Assembly (NCBI GenBank): GCA_965230605.1
Contig: CBDDLD010000004.1
Coordinates: 2,666,001 to 2,730,000 of the forward strand
Length of the DNA stretch: 64,000 nucleotides
Source: CBDDLD01 sp965230605
GTDB lineage: Bacteria; Bacteroidota; Bacteroidia; Flavobacteriales; Flavobacteriaceae
Direction of reading: 5' to 3'
Both the position numbers and the translations under genes were made by a program. The notes under the pieces are model-generated. The model ran no database searches. It was not told the origin of the DNA and saw nothing but the letters and a program-made list of their open reading frames with translations. Below are positions 37,816 to 47,149 of the stretch, one piece after another (position 1 is the first letter of the stretch; the number at the start of each line of letters is the position of its first letter).

Positions 37816-38139
37816 ATGAAAAAAATATTTACACTATTAGCTTTCGCATTCTTTTTTGCTGTAGGAACTCAGAGTGTATTATCTCAGAATAAAATACAGA
37901 TAAATAAAGCAGCAGCTGAAAAAACTGAAGCTTTATATAAAGCCGTAAAGTTCTCTACAGATCAGCGTGATTTGGTATATGAAGCTTTAAAAGATTACGG
38001 ACAACTGATGGCAAAATATAATGCAGCTGGATCTAATGACGAAGAAAAGAAGAAAAAAATCCTTGAACGCTTAGATGTTAAGATGAAAGATATCTTAACT
38101 GAAGAACAGTATGAGCGTTATAAAAGCTTGAATCAATAA
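37816..38139 (+). CDS. Small secreted helical protein, Spy-like
   Basis: 107 residues with a signal peptide (1-24, ending SVLSQ). The mature part is helical and ends with ILTEEQYERYKSL, matching the end of the Spy-like protein upstream (ILSDEQYEKFEKS). This suggests the two are related, one short and one long. No other domain is present. The gene has its own promoter-like sequence and terminator. Confidence 0.68.
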   Translation: MKKIFTLLAFAFFFAVGTQSVLSQNKIQINKAAAEKTEALYKAVKFSTDQRDLVYEALKDYGQLMAKYNAAGSNDEEKKKKILERLDVKMKDILTEEQYERYKSLNQ

Positions 38140-38141
38140 AT

Positions 38142-38171
38142 AAAAAGCCTCGCAAATTGCGAGGCTTTTTT
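38142..38171. terminator. Bidirectional terminator between the small secreted protein gene and hemL
   Basis: A perfect 12-bp stem (AAAAGCCTCGCA at 38143-38154 with TGCGAGGCTTTT at 38158-38169) with a 3-base loop, T-runs on both strands, and genes converging from both sides. Confidence 0.92.
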
Positions 38172-38179
38172 ATGGTTGC

Positions 38180-39460
38180 TTATATTGAAAAATCTTGGAC
38201 TGCCTTTATCGTTTCATCTAAATCTTCATAGGATAAAGCATCAGTTATAAACCATGTCTCAAAAGCACTCGGTGCTATATAAATTCCTTTATTTAGCATA
38301 TGATGAAAAAACGACTTAAACGTTTCATTATTCCCAGTAGCCGCTGAATTAAAATCCACAACAGGTTCAACACTAAAATGCACAGATATCATCGAACCAA
38401 CTCTATTGATGGAATGGGTAATGCCATTAACATTTAGAGCCTCGGCAATGCCTTTATGCAAGTATTCTGTTTTTTCTTCTAATCGTTTAAATAGTCTAGA
38501 ATCATCATTGATAGCGGTTAACATTGCAAAACCAGCAGCCATAGCCAATGGATTTCCACTTAAAGTTCCTGCTTGATAGACAGGCCCTAGCGGTGCTAAG
38601 TGGCTCATAATCTCTTTTCTTGCAGCAAAAGCACCAACAGGTAGTCCTCCTCCAATCACCTTGCCAAAGCACACGATATCTGCATCTACATTATACAATT
38701 CTTGAGCGCCTCCTTTGGCCAATCTAAACCCAGTCATCACCTCATCAAAAATGAGCAGCATATCGTTATCATTGCATAATTGTCTTAATGATCGTAAGAA
38801 ATCATTCTTAGGTGGTATACATCCCATATTACCTGCTACAGGTTCTATAATTATTGCTGCTATCTCTCCTTTATTAGCTTCTACAATAGCTTTTACAGAA
38901 TCAATATCATTGTAATTGGTCAATAGCGTATCCTTAGCTGTTCCTTGGGTAACTCCAGGGCTATTAGGTGTTCCAAATGTTACAGCACCACTACCAGCTT
39001 CAATTAAGAAGGCATCACTATGCCCATGGTAGCAACCTGCAAACTTTATGATTTTATCTTTTTGGGTATATCCTCTGGCTAACCTCACTGCACTCATACA
39101 AGCTTCTGTTCCCGAATTCACAAATCGGATCATATCAATATTAGGCACCATAGATACCGCCAGTTCGGCTATATCTGTCTCAAGTGCAGTAGGCATACCG
39201 AATGAGGTTCCCTTTTCAGCCTTTTCAATTACAGCATCTACAACAGGAGGAAAAGCATGACCAAGAAGCATAGGTCCCCAAGAGTTGATGTAATCGATAT
39301 AACGATTATCATCTTCATCATACACATAAGCACCTTTTGCACGTTTTGCAAAAATGGGAGTACCTCCAACAGCCTTAAAAGCCCTAACCGGTGAATTTAC
39401 ACCTCCGGGAATAACTTCATTTGCAGCCTTGAACAAAGCGCTGCTCCTTTGATATAACAT
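38180..39460 (-). CDS. hemL: Glutamate-1-semialdehyde 2,1-aminomutase
   Basis: 426 residues, the usual length. It has the N-terminal GGVNSPVRAF, the PLP-site FDEVMTGFR and the Schiff-base lysine in CFGKVIGGGLPVGAF. It converts glutamate-1-semialdehyde to 5-aminolevulinate, the last step of the C5 route into heme, in the cytosol. It is the last gene of a tight operon with spacings of 1 base or overlaps, and is ended by a bidirectional terminator. Confidence 0.97.
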   Translation of the reverse strand: MLYQRSSALFKAANEVIPGGVNSPVRAFKAVGGTPIFAKRAKGAYVYDEDDNRYIDYINSWGPMLLGHAFPPVVDAVIEKAEKGTSFGMPTALETDIAELAVSMVPNIDMIRFVNSGTEACMSAVRLARGYTQKDKIIKFAGCYHGHSDAFLIEAGSGAVTFGTPNSPGVTQGTAKDTLLTNYNDIDSVKAIVEANKGEIAAIIIEPVAGNMGCIPPKNDFLRSLRQLCNDNDMLLIFDEVMTGFRLAKGGAQELYNVDADIVCFGKVIGGGLPVGAFAARKEIMSHLAPLGPVYQAGTLSGNPLAMAAGFAMLTAINDDSRLFKRLEEKTEYLHKGIAEALNVNGITHSINRVGSMISVHFSVEPVVDFNSAATGNNETFKSFFHHMLNKGIYIAPSAFETWFITDALSYEDLDETIKAVQDFSI

Positions 39461-39461
39461 A

Positions 39462-40283
39462 TTACTGATCTGAATTTACGATTAATATCTGTCCAATCTT
39501 TAGATCATTGGACGTCAGTTTATTTAAAGATTTTAACTGTTCTACAGAAAGATTATAGCGTTTAGCAAGTGAGTATAATGTATCACCTTTAATTACTGTA
39601 TGTTCAGTTATAACAGTTTCATTTTCGACCTTAATTGGTTTGAATTTTCCTCCTAACACTTCTCTATCATATTCATAAAGTTTATACCGCTCTATTAGAC
39701 TAATTAGCTTTTGAGGATATCTTCTATCTGTAGCATAACCGGCAGCCTTTAAACCTTTAGCCCAGCCTTTATAATCGTCTTGTTTTAATTTAAAAAGTTT
39801 TGAGTAACGCCCCCTGTTTGTTAAAAACTTAGAATGGTCTTTATAAGACGAAGATGCTTTTTTATACTTTCTGAAACATTCCTGTGAGCGATCATCATCG
39901 TGGTAAATCTTCTTCCCTTTCCAACCATGACACTTAATTCCAAAATGATTATTAGCCTGTTTAGCAAGACGCCCTTTACCGGAACCCGATTCTAAAATCC
40001 CCTGAGCTAAAGTAATACTCGCCGGTATCTTATACTTACGCATTTCTTCTTTTGCTATATTAGAATAGGTTTCTATATAGATCTCTGTAGCACTCTTCTT
40101 GCTCGATGGCTTTGTAACTTTTGCAGGCTCTTTTTCTTCCTCTCCAGTTTTAGGCTCTTCCTTTTTTACAACCACCTCTTCGGTTTTTGTATTTCGCTTG
40201 TCCTTTTTGGTTACTATCCCTTTTTTAGGACCACAGCCTGTGATCAGCATCACTAGAAAAAATAATATAACTCTATACTTCAT
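39462..40283 (-). CDS. Glucosaminidase (GH73) lipoprotein with LysM domain
   Basis: 273 residues from the ATG at 40283; a TTG three codons upstream is less likely. The lipobox ends LITGC. A charged linker precedes the GH73 domain (about 65-195), marked by ITLAQGILESGSGKG with the catalytic Glu and by NNHFGIKCHGWKG. A C-terminal LysM repeat (about 228-272, VIKGDTLYSLAKRYNLSVEQ) binds peptidoglycan. It probably cuts glycan strands in wall turnover. It overlaps the upstream gene by 11 bases and is 1 base from hemL. Confidence 0.93.
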   Translation of the reverse strand: MKYRVILFFLVMLITGCGPKKGIVTKKDKRNTKTEEVVVKKEEPKTGEEEKEPAKVTKPSSKKSATEIYIETYSNIAKEEMRKYKIPASITLAQGILESGSGKGRLAKQANNHFGIKCHGWKGKKIYHDDDRSQECFRKYKKASSSYKDHSKFLTNRGRYSKLFKLKQDDYKGWAKGLKAAGYATDRRYPQKLISLIERYKLYEYDREVLGGKFKPIKVENETVITEHTVIKGDTLYSLAKRYNLSVEQLKSLNKLTSNDLKIGQILIVNSDQ

Positions 40284-41187
40284 CAACTTCAATTAAGGGT
40301 AAGTTTCTTTTTTTTAACTGTCTATTCATCCCATCTATTCCCTGTAATCCTCCAGTATGAATGGCTAATATTTTTGAATGCTCTGGAAAAAAGCCAGACT
40401 TTATCATATCTAAAACACCATACATCATTTTTCCGGTATAAACCGGATCTAAAGGAATAGCATTCATTTTCCTAAACTGGTTAATAAACGTTACCAGATC
40501 AGTGTTTATTTTTGCATAACCTCCAAAATGGTAATCCGTAATTAGTTGCCAATTTTTATTCTTAACAAAGTTACTAATATCATTCTTTAAAAAATCGCCT
40601 TTTAAAGCAGAAAATCCCAAAACCTTCTGATGGTTAGAAGCGCTATTGATAATTCCTGAAACAGTACCCCCGGTGCCCACAGCACAACAAATAAAATCAT
40701 ATACAGTATCCTCTTTTTTCAATATCTCTTCGCACCCTTTTATTGCCAGTGCATTGGTGCCTCCTTCCGGAACAAGGTAAAAGTTACCAAATTGTTTTTT
40801 TAAGCTTTCAATAAACACCTCCGAGCCCCTTAACTTATAGGTTGTTCTTGTCAAAAAGTGCAACTGCATACCACATTCTTGAGCAAACCTTAGTGTTGGA
40901 TTTTCATCAATTTCACCAATCAATTCTTCACCTCTGATCACACCAATTGTATTTAACCCGTTTCGCTTTCCTGCATAAGCTAAAGCAGCAATATGATTAG
41001 AATATGCCCCTCCAAAAGTGAGAAGCGTGTTGAAATCATCTTCAATAGCAGCAAGAATATTATACTTAAGCTTTCTGTACTTATTCCCTGAAATATAGGG
41101 GTGAATTAAGTCCTCTCTTCTTACATGTAGTACTATGTTAGAATCTAACAGAACATTTTGAGTCTTCACAGATAGGCTATCATTCAT
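40273..41187 (-). CDS. PLP-dependent ACC deaminase / D-cysteine desulfhydrase family enzyme
   Basis: 304 residues. The PLP lysine lies in GNKYRKLKYN. FGGAYSNHIAALAYAG binds the cofactor phosphate region, and GTGGTVSG lies further on. The family removes ammonia from 1-aminocyclopropane-1-carboxylate or sulfide from D-cysteine. These activities cannot be separated by eye; D-cysteine desulfhydrase is more usual in marine Bacteroidota. It overlaps the GH73 gene. Confidence 0.85.
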   Translation of the reverse strand: MNDSLSVKTQNVLLDSNIVLHVRREDLIHPYISGNKYRKLKYNILAAIEDDFNTLLTFGGAYSNHIAALAYAGKRNGLNTIGVIRGEELIGEIDENPTLRFAQECGMQLHFLTRTTYKLRGSEVFIESLKKQFGNFYLVPEGGTNALAIKGCEEILKKEDTVYDFICCAVGTGGTVSGIINSASNHQKVLGFSALKGDFLKNDISNFVKNKNWQLITDYHFGGYAKINTDLVTFINQFRKMNAIPLDPVYTGKMMYGVLDMIKSGFFPEHSKILAIHTGGLQGIDGMNRQLKKRNLPLIEVDEV

Positions 41188-41191
41188 AACT

Positions 41192-41515
41192 TCAAAAATA
41201 ACTTATAAAACTCCAAAGCGGTCGCTCTTTAATATAATTTGCGTTTCTCTCATTATTATAGGCTTCTTTTTCAAAAGAAATTGATCTGTATGCCAAATGC
41301 CAATTTCTATGTTTTATCCACTTCATGCTAAATTCTATAACATACCACAAATAGAAAAATACAATCAGCAATTCAAGTTGTTGTTTTAAATGAATTTTTT
41401 CATGATTGATTAAAATTTTATCCTCTAACAATGGTTTACGTTTCAAAAAAATAAATGGATACAAAGTGATGCCACTATAATTCTTCGGAACAATATACTT
41501 ACAGACGATAACCAC
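41192..41515 (-). CDS. Small HExxH-containing protein of unknown function
   Basis: 107 residues starting with GTG; no ATG exists near the start. The sequence NHEKIHLKQQLELL gives an HExxH motif next to a hydrophobic segment (LLIVFFYLWYVIEF), as in very short membrane-associated zinc peptidases. No third zinc ligand is certain. It is the first gene of the hemL operon, 4 bases before the PLP enzyme gene. A peptidase activity is a guess. Confidence 0.62.
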   Translation of the reverse strand: MVIVCKYIVPKNYSGITLYPFIFLKRKPLLEDKILINHEKIHLKQQLELLIVFFYLWYVIEFSMKWIKHRNWHLAYRSISFEKEAYNNERNANYIKERPLWSFISYF

Positions 41516-41550
41516 AAGCTAATACATACAAATTTCAAACCAAATTACAT

Positions 41551-41558
41551 TATCTTTG
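41551..41558 (+). promoter_or_regulatory. -7 box for the DUF5522-hutU operon
   Basis: TATCTTTG, an exact TAnnTTTG, ends 6 bases before the ATG at 41565. The mRNA would be nearly or fully leaderless. No TTG is clear about 20 bases upstream. Confidence 0.45.
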
Positions 41559-41564
41559 TTATAT

Positions 41565-41729
41565 ATGAAGAAACATGTCCCAATTGAAGAAGGCGACTAC
41601 TATTTAACGCCTGAGGGCTACCGTTGTTTTACAGAACAATACCATTTAAAGCGTGGCTATTGCTGCGAAAGTGGTTGCAGGCATTGCCCATATGGTTATA
41701 ATAAAAAAACAGATTCAGTAAAAAAATAA
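41565..41729 (+). CDS. DUF5522 small cysteine-rich protein
   Basis: 54 residues. The motif CCESGCRHCPYGY, with four cysteines, and the N-terminal EGDYYLTPEGYRCFTE fit DUF5522. The cysteines could bind zinc or an iron-sulfur cluster. Its stop TAA and the hutU ATG overlap (TAATG), so the two are translationally coupled. The function is unknown; coupling to hutU is the only hint. Confidence 0.82.
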   Translation: MKKHVPIEEGDYYLTPEGYRCFTEQYHLKRGYCCESGCRHCPYGYNKKTDSVKK

Positions 41730-43726
41730 TGCAAATAGAAACGTCAACATTTAAAGCGCAAATTTTAGAGGGTATCCCAAAAACACTACCCGCTAAAAGA
41801 CCCTATGACTCAAGTGCTAATCATGCTCCAAAACGAAAAGCAATTCTTAACGCAGAAGAAAAAAAATTAGCGTTGAGAAATGCACTACGTTATTTTGACA
41901 AGGAGCAGCATAAAGAACTAATAGAGGAATTTAAAGCAGAATTAGAGGAATATGGTCGTATCTACATGTATCGCCTGAGACCACATTATGATATGTATGC
42001 CAGGCCTATTGAAGATTACCCTGCTAAATCGATGCAAGCCGCTGCTATTATGCTGATGATTCAAAATAATTTAGATCCTGCTGTGGCACAGCATCCGCAT
42101 GAGCTGATCACTTACGGAGGAAATGGTGCTGTATTTCAAAATTGGGCGCAATACCGTCTTACGATGAAGTATTTAAGCGAAATGAATGATGAGCAAACAC
42201 TCGTTATGTATTCTGGCCATCCATTGGGTTTATTCCCTTCACATGAGAATGCACCTCGAGTAGTCGTTACTAACGGAATGATGATCCCTAATTATTCGAA
42301 GCCTGATGATTGGGAAAAATTTAATGCACTAGGTGTAACTCAATACGGACAGATGACTGCAGGAAGCTATATGTATATTGGACCTCAAGGTATTGTTCAT
42401 GGTACGACAATTACAGTGCTCAATGGATTTAGAAAAATAAAAAAGGCTCCAAAAGGCGGATTATTTGTAACATCAGGACTAGGTGGAATGAGTGGTGCTC
42501 AACCTAAAGCTGGAAATATTGCAGGCTGCGTAACCGTTTGTGCTGAAGTGAATGAAAAAGCAGTAAACACTAGACATTCTCAAGGGTGGGTAGATGAAGT
42601 TGTTTCTGATATTTCTGAGCTGGTAATTCGTGTAAGATCAGCTGTAAACAATCAGGAAACAGTCTCTATTGCATATCATGGAAATGTTGTAGAGGTATGG
42701 GAGACATTTGATAAAGAAGATATTTATATTGATCTGGGTAGCGATCAAACATCGCTGCATAATCCATGGGCCGGAGGCTATTATCCTATCGGATTGTCCT
42801 TTGAAGAAGCTAACAACATGATGGCTAATGATCCCGAAGCATTTAAGCATAATGTACAGGCATCTTTAAAACGTCACGCTGCTGCAGTAAACAAGCATAC
42901 CGATAAAGGCACTTATTTCTTTGACTATGGCAACGCCTTTCTCTTAGAATGTTCTAGAGCCGGTGCAGATATAATGGCTGATAATGGCATTGATTTTAAG
43001 TATCCAAGTTATGTACAAGATATTATGGGTCCTATGTGTTTTGATTATGGCTTTGGACCGTTTCGATGGGTTTGTGCATCAGGGAAACCAGAAGATTTAG
43101 AGGCTACGGACCGTATAGCTTGTGAGGTTTTAGAGCAGATAAAACTGAATTCCCCTGAGGAAATTCGGCAACAGATGGCAGATAATATTCAATGGATCAA
43201 AGGTGCACAGGAAAATAAACTGGTAGTAGGTTCACAAGCACGAATTCTATATGCTGATGCCGAAGGTCGTATAAAAATCGCGAAGGCATTTAATGATGCT
43301 ATTACCAGAGGAGATATTGGCCCTGTGGTTTTAGGAAGAGACCACCATGATGTGTCGGGGACAGATTCTCCCTACAGAGAAACCAGTAATATTTATGATG
43401 GTTCTAGGTACACAGCGGACATGGCCATACACAATGTGATTGGTGATAGCTTTAGAGGTGCCACCTGGGTAAGCATCCATAATGGTGGTGGTGTCGGCTG
43501 GGGAGAAGTGATAAATGGGGGGTTTGGTATGATTCTTGATGGTACTAAGGCATCGGAAAACCGATTAAAATCTATGCTATTTTGGGATGTCAATAACGGT
43601 ATTGCTAGGCGAAATTGGGCAAGAAATGATGAAGCAATGTTTGCTATAAAACGTGCCATGGATGTTGAGCCTAACTTAAAAGTTACTATCCCAAATTTAG
43701 TTGATGATTATTTATTAGATATGTAA
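41729..43726 (+). CDS. hutU: Urocanate hydratase
   Basis: 665 residues. This is the long form found in Bacteroidota rather than the shorter proteobacterial enzyme. NAD-site features are seen in GGNGAVFQNW and FVTSGLGGMSGAQPKAG. It hydrates urocanate to imidazolone propionate, step two of histidine degradation. The other hut genes are not in the window. It starts at the overlapping TAATG with the DUF5522 gene and is followed 19 bases later by the DUF4136 lipoprotein. Confidence 0.93.
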   Translation: MQIETSTFKAQILEGIPKTLPAKRPYDSSANHAPKRKAILNAEEKKLALRNALRYFDKEQHKELIEEFKAELEEYGRIYMYRLRPHYDMYARPIEDYPAKSMQAAAIMLMIQNNLDPAVAQHPHELITYGGNGAVFQNWAQYRLTMKYLSEMNDEQTLVMYSGHPLGLFPSHENAPRVVVTNGMMIPNYSKPDDWEKFNALGVTQYGQMTAGSYMYIGPQGIVHGTTITVLNGFRKIKKAPKGGLFVTSGLGGMSGAQPKAGNIAGCVTVCAEVNEKAVNTRHSQGWVDEVVSDISELVIRVRSAVNNQETVSIAYHGNVVEVWETFDKEDIYIDLGSDQTSLHNPWAGGYYPIGLSFEEANNMMANDPEAFKHNVQASLKRHAAAVNKHTDKGTYFFDYGNAFLLECSRAGADIMADNGIDFKYPSYVQDIMGPMCFDYGFGPFRWVCASGKPEDLEATDRIACEVLEQIKLNSPEEIRQQMADNIQWIKGAQENKLVVGSQARILYADAEGRIKIAKAFNDAITRGDIGPVVLGRDHHDVSGTDSPYRETSNIYDGSRYTADMAIHNVIGDSFRGATWVSIHNGGGVGWGEVINGGFGMILDGTKASENRLKSMLFWDVNNGIARRNWARNDEAMFAIKRAMDVEPNLKVTIPNLVDDYLLDM

Positions 43727-43745
43727 CAACTCAAAAAAAAGTGAT

Positions 43746-44312
43746 ATGAAAAGAATTATTAAAATTTTACCGCTTATTGTATTGATGGTCGTTGCTTCTT
43801 CTTGTAGTTCTGTGAAGGTTGCTTCAGATTATGACAAGGATGCTAATTTCAACAATTACAAAACATTTGCTTTCTTTAAAACAGGTATTGACAAAGCCGA
43901 AATTAATGATCTAGATAAACGAAGAATTCTTAGAGCCATTGAAGCTGAGTTATTGGCTAAAGGCTATACAAAATCCGAAAATCCAGATGTACTAGTAAGT
44001 ATTTTCACAAAGTCTACTGAGCGTGTTAATGTATACAACAACGCTTGGGGCTGGGGCTGGGGTGCTGGCTGGGGCTGGGGCGCCGGTTGGGGTCCAGGCT
44101 GGGGCGGCTGGGGCTGGGGCGGAGGTCCTTCAGTATCAACGTCTACTCAAGGTGTTTTATTCATTGATTTAATTGATGCGGGGAAACGCGAATTAGTATG
44201 GCAAGGAAAAGGTACCGGGTACCTTGCTAAAAACACAAGTAAAAAAGAAGCCCGTATTAATGAATTTGTAACTAAGATTATGGAGCGTTATCCTCCAGGC
44301 TCTGAACAATAA
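43746..44312 (+). CDS. DUF4136 lipoprotein with Gly/Trp-rich repeat
   Basis: 188 residues with a lipobox ending VASSC (Cys20). The DUF4136 fold is indicated by YKTFAFFKTGID, the helix ILRAIEAELLAKGY and the C-terminal LVWQGKGTGYL. In its middle (about 100-127) is a Gly/Trp-rich insert made of WGWG and AGWG units. It is probably an outer-membrane-associated lipoprotein, function unknown. It ends at a strong terminator. Confidence 0.82.
   Translation: MKRIIKILPLIVLMVVASSCSSVKVASDYDKDANFNNYKTFAFFKTGIDKAEINDLDKRRILRAIEAELLAKGYTKSENPDVLVSIFTKSTERVNVYNNAWGWGWGAGWGWGAGWGPGWGGWGWGGGPSVSTSTQGVLFIDLIDAGKRELVWQGKGTGYLAKNTSKKEARINEFVTKIMERYPPGSEQ
44044..44126 (+). repeat. Short tandem repeat coding Gly and Trp
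   Basis: Repeats of GGCTGGGG with small variations, about 80 bases, inside the DUF4136 gene. GC content is much higher than the flanks. It is likely to vary in length by slippage without a frame change when whole six-base units are gained or lost. Confidence 0.85.
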
Positions 44313-44328
44313 TATTGTATAGAAAAAC

Positions 44329-44362
44329 AAAAAAAGCATTGACAGAGGTCAATGCTTTTTTT
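44329..44362 (+). terminator. Terminator after the hutU-DUF4136 operon
   Basis: A perfect 15-bp stem (44329-44343 with 44348-44362) with loop AGAG, ending in a T-run. Confidence 0.92.
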
Positions 44363-44389
44363 GTTTTACCTCTATCCTATTAAAAGTCT

Positions 44390-44397
44390 TATCTTTG
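44390..44397 (+). promoter_or_regulatory. -7 box for the SulP gene
   Basis: TATCTTTG, an exact TAnnTTTG, 23 bases before the ATG. The only nearby TTG (44361-44363) is 26 bases upstream, longer than usual. Confidence 0.45.
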
Positions 44398-44420
44398 CCG
44401 ACTTCTAAAAGCACCTCGTT

Positions 44421-46079
44421 ATGACTTTAGTACAAAAGACCATAAAAAACTTTACACAGAATCCGAAAAATGATATTCTTTCTGGACTTACTGTAGCTTT
44501 AGCATTAGTCCCCGAAGCTGTTGCATTTGCTTTTGTTGCTGGTATAGATCCACTGGTTGGTTTGTATGGTGCTTTTATGATGGGTATTATTACAGCCTTA
44601 TTTGGTGGACGCCCGGGGATGATCTCAGGAGCCACGGGAGCCATGGCTGTAGTTATGGTAAACCTTATCCGAAAAGGAAATGAGGCAGGCCTTGCACTAG
44701 AAACTCCAATTGATAATCTTGGCCTGCAATGGTTGTTCATCACGCTTCTTTTTGTTGGAGGTATTCAAATATTGGCCGGTGTTTTTAAGTTAGGAAAGTT
44801 TGTTCGTCTTATTCCACATTCCGTAATGATGGGGTTTGTAAACGGGTTGGCTATTGTTATTTTCTTAGCACAATTAAAAATGTTCCCAAATGCTGTTCCA
44901 AAAGATATTTCAATTTTGGGTAATACTTCAGAATGGTTTAGTCATTTGTTTTCTAATATTGAGCTATGGAAAATGCTAGGGTTCATAGGGCTTACTATGA
45001 TCATCATGTTTGGTCTTCCTAAATTGACTAAAAAGATTCCTGCAGCATTAACCGCTATTATCGTAGTAGCAGCCATTACTATTCTTGGAAACATAGATGT
45101 AAGCACTGTAGGATCATTTATTGCTGATGGTGGTGGAAAAGGTTTAAAAGGCGGACTTCCTACATTTCAGGATCAAATTTTTGGGCTATTCAGCACACTT
45201 GATGGTCATTTCATAAAAACCATCTTACCCACAGCTTTCATATTAGCTGCAGTGGGGCTGATTGAATCTTTAATGACATTAACCCTAGTCGATGAACTTA
45301 CCGAAACCAGAGGAAGCGGTAATAGAGAATGTGTGGCTCAAGGTGGTGCTAATATATTGAATGGATTGTTTGGCGGTATGGGTGGTTGTGCTATGATTGG
45401 GCAATCGATTATAAATGTAAACTCTGGTGGGCGTGGTCGACTTTCAGGAACTGTTGCCGCAGTAGCGCTGTTATGCTTTGTCTTATTTGGTGCTCCTCTT
45501 ATAGAACAGATTCCAATTGCGGCACTAGTAGGTGTGATGTTTATGGTAGTTATAGGCACTTTTGCATGGAGTAGCTTCAGGATCTTACACAAGATCCCTA
45601 TTGCAGATGCTATCGTACTCATTGCCGTATTTGCCATTACTGTATGGCAAGATCTTGCTATCGCTGTTATTGTGGGTGTGATTATGTCGGCTTTAGTATT
45701 TGCATGGAAAAATGCAACTATGATTAGAGCACGTAAACGCATCAAAGAAGATGGCACTAAAGTTTATGAGATTTGGGGACCTTTATTCTTTGGTTCGATA
45801 CAAAACTTTAATTCTAAATTCGATCCTAAAAACGATCCTGATTCTATAGAGATTGACTTCATAGAGTCGCAAGTCAATGACCACTCCGGTATCGAAGCCC
45901 TTAGGAACATAGCTAACAAGTACATCTCATTAGGAAAAAAAGTGAAGCTAATTCATCTTAGTCCAGATTGTAAAACATTATTGTTAAAAGCGAATCCTAG
46001 ATTTAATGAGATCATAGAAACTTCAATTGATGATCCAAGATACTACGTAGTAACTGACAAGTTAGACGCAGAGGTTTAA
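44421..46079 (+). CDS. SulP-family anion transporter with STAS domain
   Basis: 552 residues, 10-12 TM segments. It has the signature PEAVAFAFVAGIDPLVGLYG at its N-terminus and a cytoplasmic STAS domain (about 440-550, with IEIDFIESQVNDHSGIEAL). The family exchanges or imports sulfate, bicarbonate, chloride or dicarboxylates. Two bestrophin-like channels converge on it 1 base away, which makes bicarbonate or chloride likely substrates, by context only. Confidence 0.9.
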   Translation: MTLVQKTIKNFTQNPKNDILSGLTVALALVPEAVAFAFVAGIDPLVGLYGAFMMGIITALFGGRPGMISGATGAMAVVMVNLIRKGNEAGLALETPIDNLGLQWLFITLLFVGGIQILAGVFKLGKFVRLIPHSVMMGFVNGLAIVIFLAQLKMFPNAVPKDISILGNTSEWFSHLFSNIELWKMLGFIGLTMIIMFGLPKLTKKIPAALTAIIVVAAITILGNIDVSTVGSFIADGGGKGLKGGLPTFQDQIFGLFSTLDGHFIKTILPTAFILAAVGLIESLMTLTLVDELTETRGSGNRECVAQGGANILNGLFGGMGGCAMIGQSIINVNSGGRGRLSGTVAAVALLCFVLFGAPLIEQIPIAALVGVMFMVVIGTFAWSSFRILHKIPIADAIVLIAVFAITVWQDLAIAVIVGVIMSALVFAWKNATMIRARKRIKEDGTKVYEIWGPLFFGSIQNFNSKFDPKNDPDSIEIDFIESQVNDHSGIEALRNIANKYISLGKKVKLIHLSPDCKTLLLKANPRFNEIIETSIDDPRYYVVTDKLDAEV

Positions 46080-46080
46080 A

Positions 46081-47142
46081 TTACATCTGAACATTATTAT
46101 CTTCAGGAAATTGGCCGGGTATTTCGTCTTTAATCTCATCTAGCATTTGACGTAAATCAATTTCTATACCTCTAGATATTGTAGAAATTGGAACGTCATT
46201 AGGTGTTCCTTCAAAAGGATTTTCACCTACTCTGGCCATACGTTCCATAATATGAAATGCCCAGGATACTATAGCACAAAACGGAATGGCTAACCATATA
46301 AAGTTTTGTGCAATTTTTGGGAAATTCTGTAATAATTCCTCACTTATTTCAGTAAACTCAGGTATAATCCCAAATGGTAATAAGACCACGAATAATCGTG
46401 TCAAATAATAAGCTAAACTTGCATACTGTCTGGGATAAGGAAAATTTTTAATGCGTTCTGTTTTTCCTTGGTGCGTGAACAATTCTTCTAAAACATTTTC
46501 TAACTCCAAAAAAGCAAATTCCCATATTAATCCTTTCTCTTTTAACGCTCTGATGTGTTTCGATTGTAAATATAAAATTGCCGTTTGCTTATTCCCTTTA
46601 CTCAATACATAATCCTCCTCTTCTCTAGACAAGTACAGCATTAAATTGTCCTCTAAGGTTGACACTTTCTCTGGAATATGAATCATATTAGACCACTCTC
46701 TATTGGTTTGCGCTTTATGCTGAGCTTCCCAAGATTTACGTTGACGCATTGCATAACGTAATGCTGTCATCCAGGCAATGTGTCTATATATTAAAGTACG
46801 TTTATGGTTCTTAATCTCTTCCTCAGAAATTGGTTCTTTAGCATGCTCGGCAGTTACCATGTCTTGAACCTTCATACCCCATGTACGAGAGGTATTTACA
46901 ATGGCGCCCCATATTTTTCTGGCTTCCCAAATACGTCCGTATGCCGAATTATTTTGAAATCCGACCATAAAGGCTACAGCTGTACCAATTAGTGCTACCG
47001 GAGTCCAAGGTACATTTAGAAAAGTAAATCCTAAAACTTCATATAATACGGTAATAATACCGGCATAAATAAGATACACTAAAGTCTCCCAGCGTGACCA
47101 TAGCGCCATATCTTTAACAGAATAGCGTTTTTTTGTTAGCAT
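46081..47142 (-). CDS. Bestrophin-like anion channel, copy 1
   Basis: 353 residues with four TM segments. It has the bestrophin motifs NVPWTPVALIGTAVAFMV, NNSAYGRIWEARKIWGAIVN and the C-terminal GENPFEGTPNDVPI. Bacterial homologues form pentameric anion channels in the inner membrane. It is the second of two tandem paralogues (7 bases apart) and lies tail to tail with the SulP gene. Confidence 0.9.
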   Translation of the reverse strand: MLTKKRYSVKDMALWSRWETLVYLIYAGIITVLYEVLGFTFLNVPWTPVALIGTAVAFMVGFQNNSAYGRIWEARKIWGAIVNTSRTWGMKVQDMVTAEHAKEPISEEEIKNHKRTLIYRHIAWMTALRYAMRQRKSWEAQHKAQTNREWSNMIHIPEKVSTLEDNLMLYLSREEEDYVLSKGNKQTAILYLQSKHIRALKEKGLIWEFAFLELENVLEELFTHQGKTERIKNFPYPRQYASLAYYLTRLFVVLLPFGIIPEFTEISEELLQNFPKIAQNFIWLAIPFCAIVSWAFHIMERMARVGENPFEGTPNDVPISTISRGIEIDLRQMLDEIKDEIPGQFPEDNNVQM

Positions 47143-47149
47143 AAGATTT

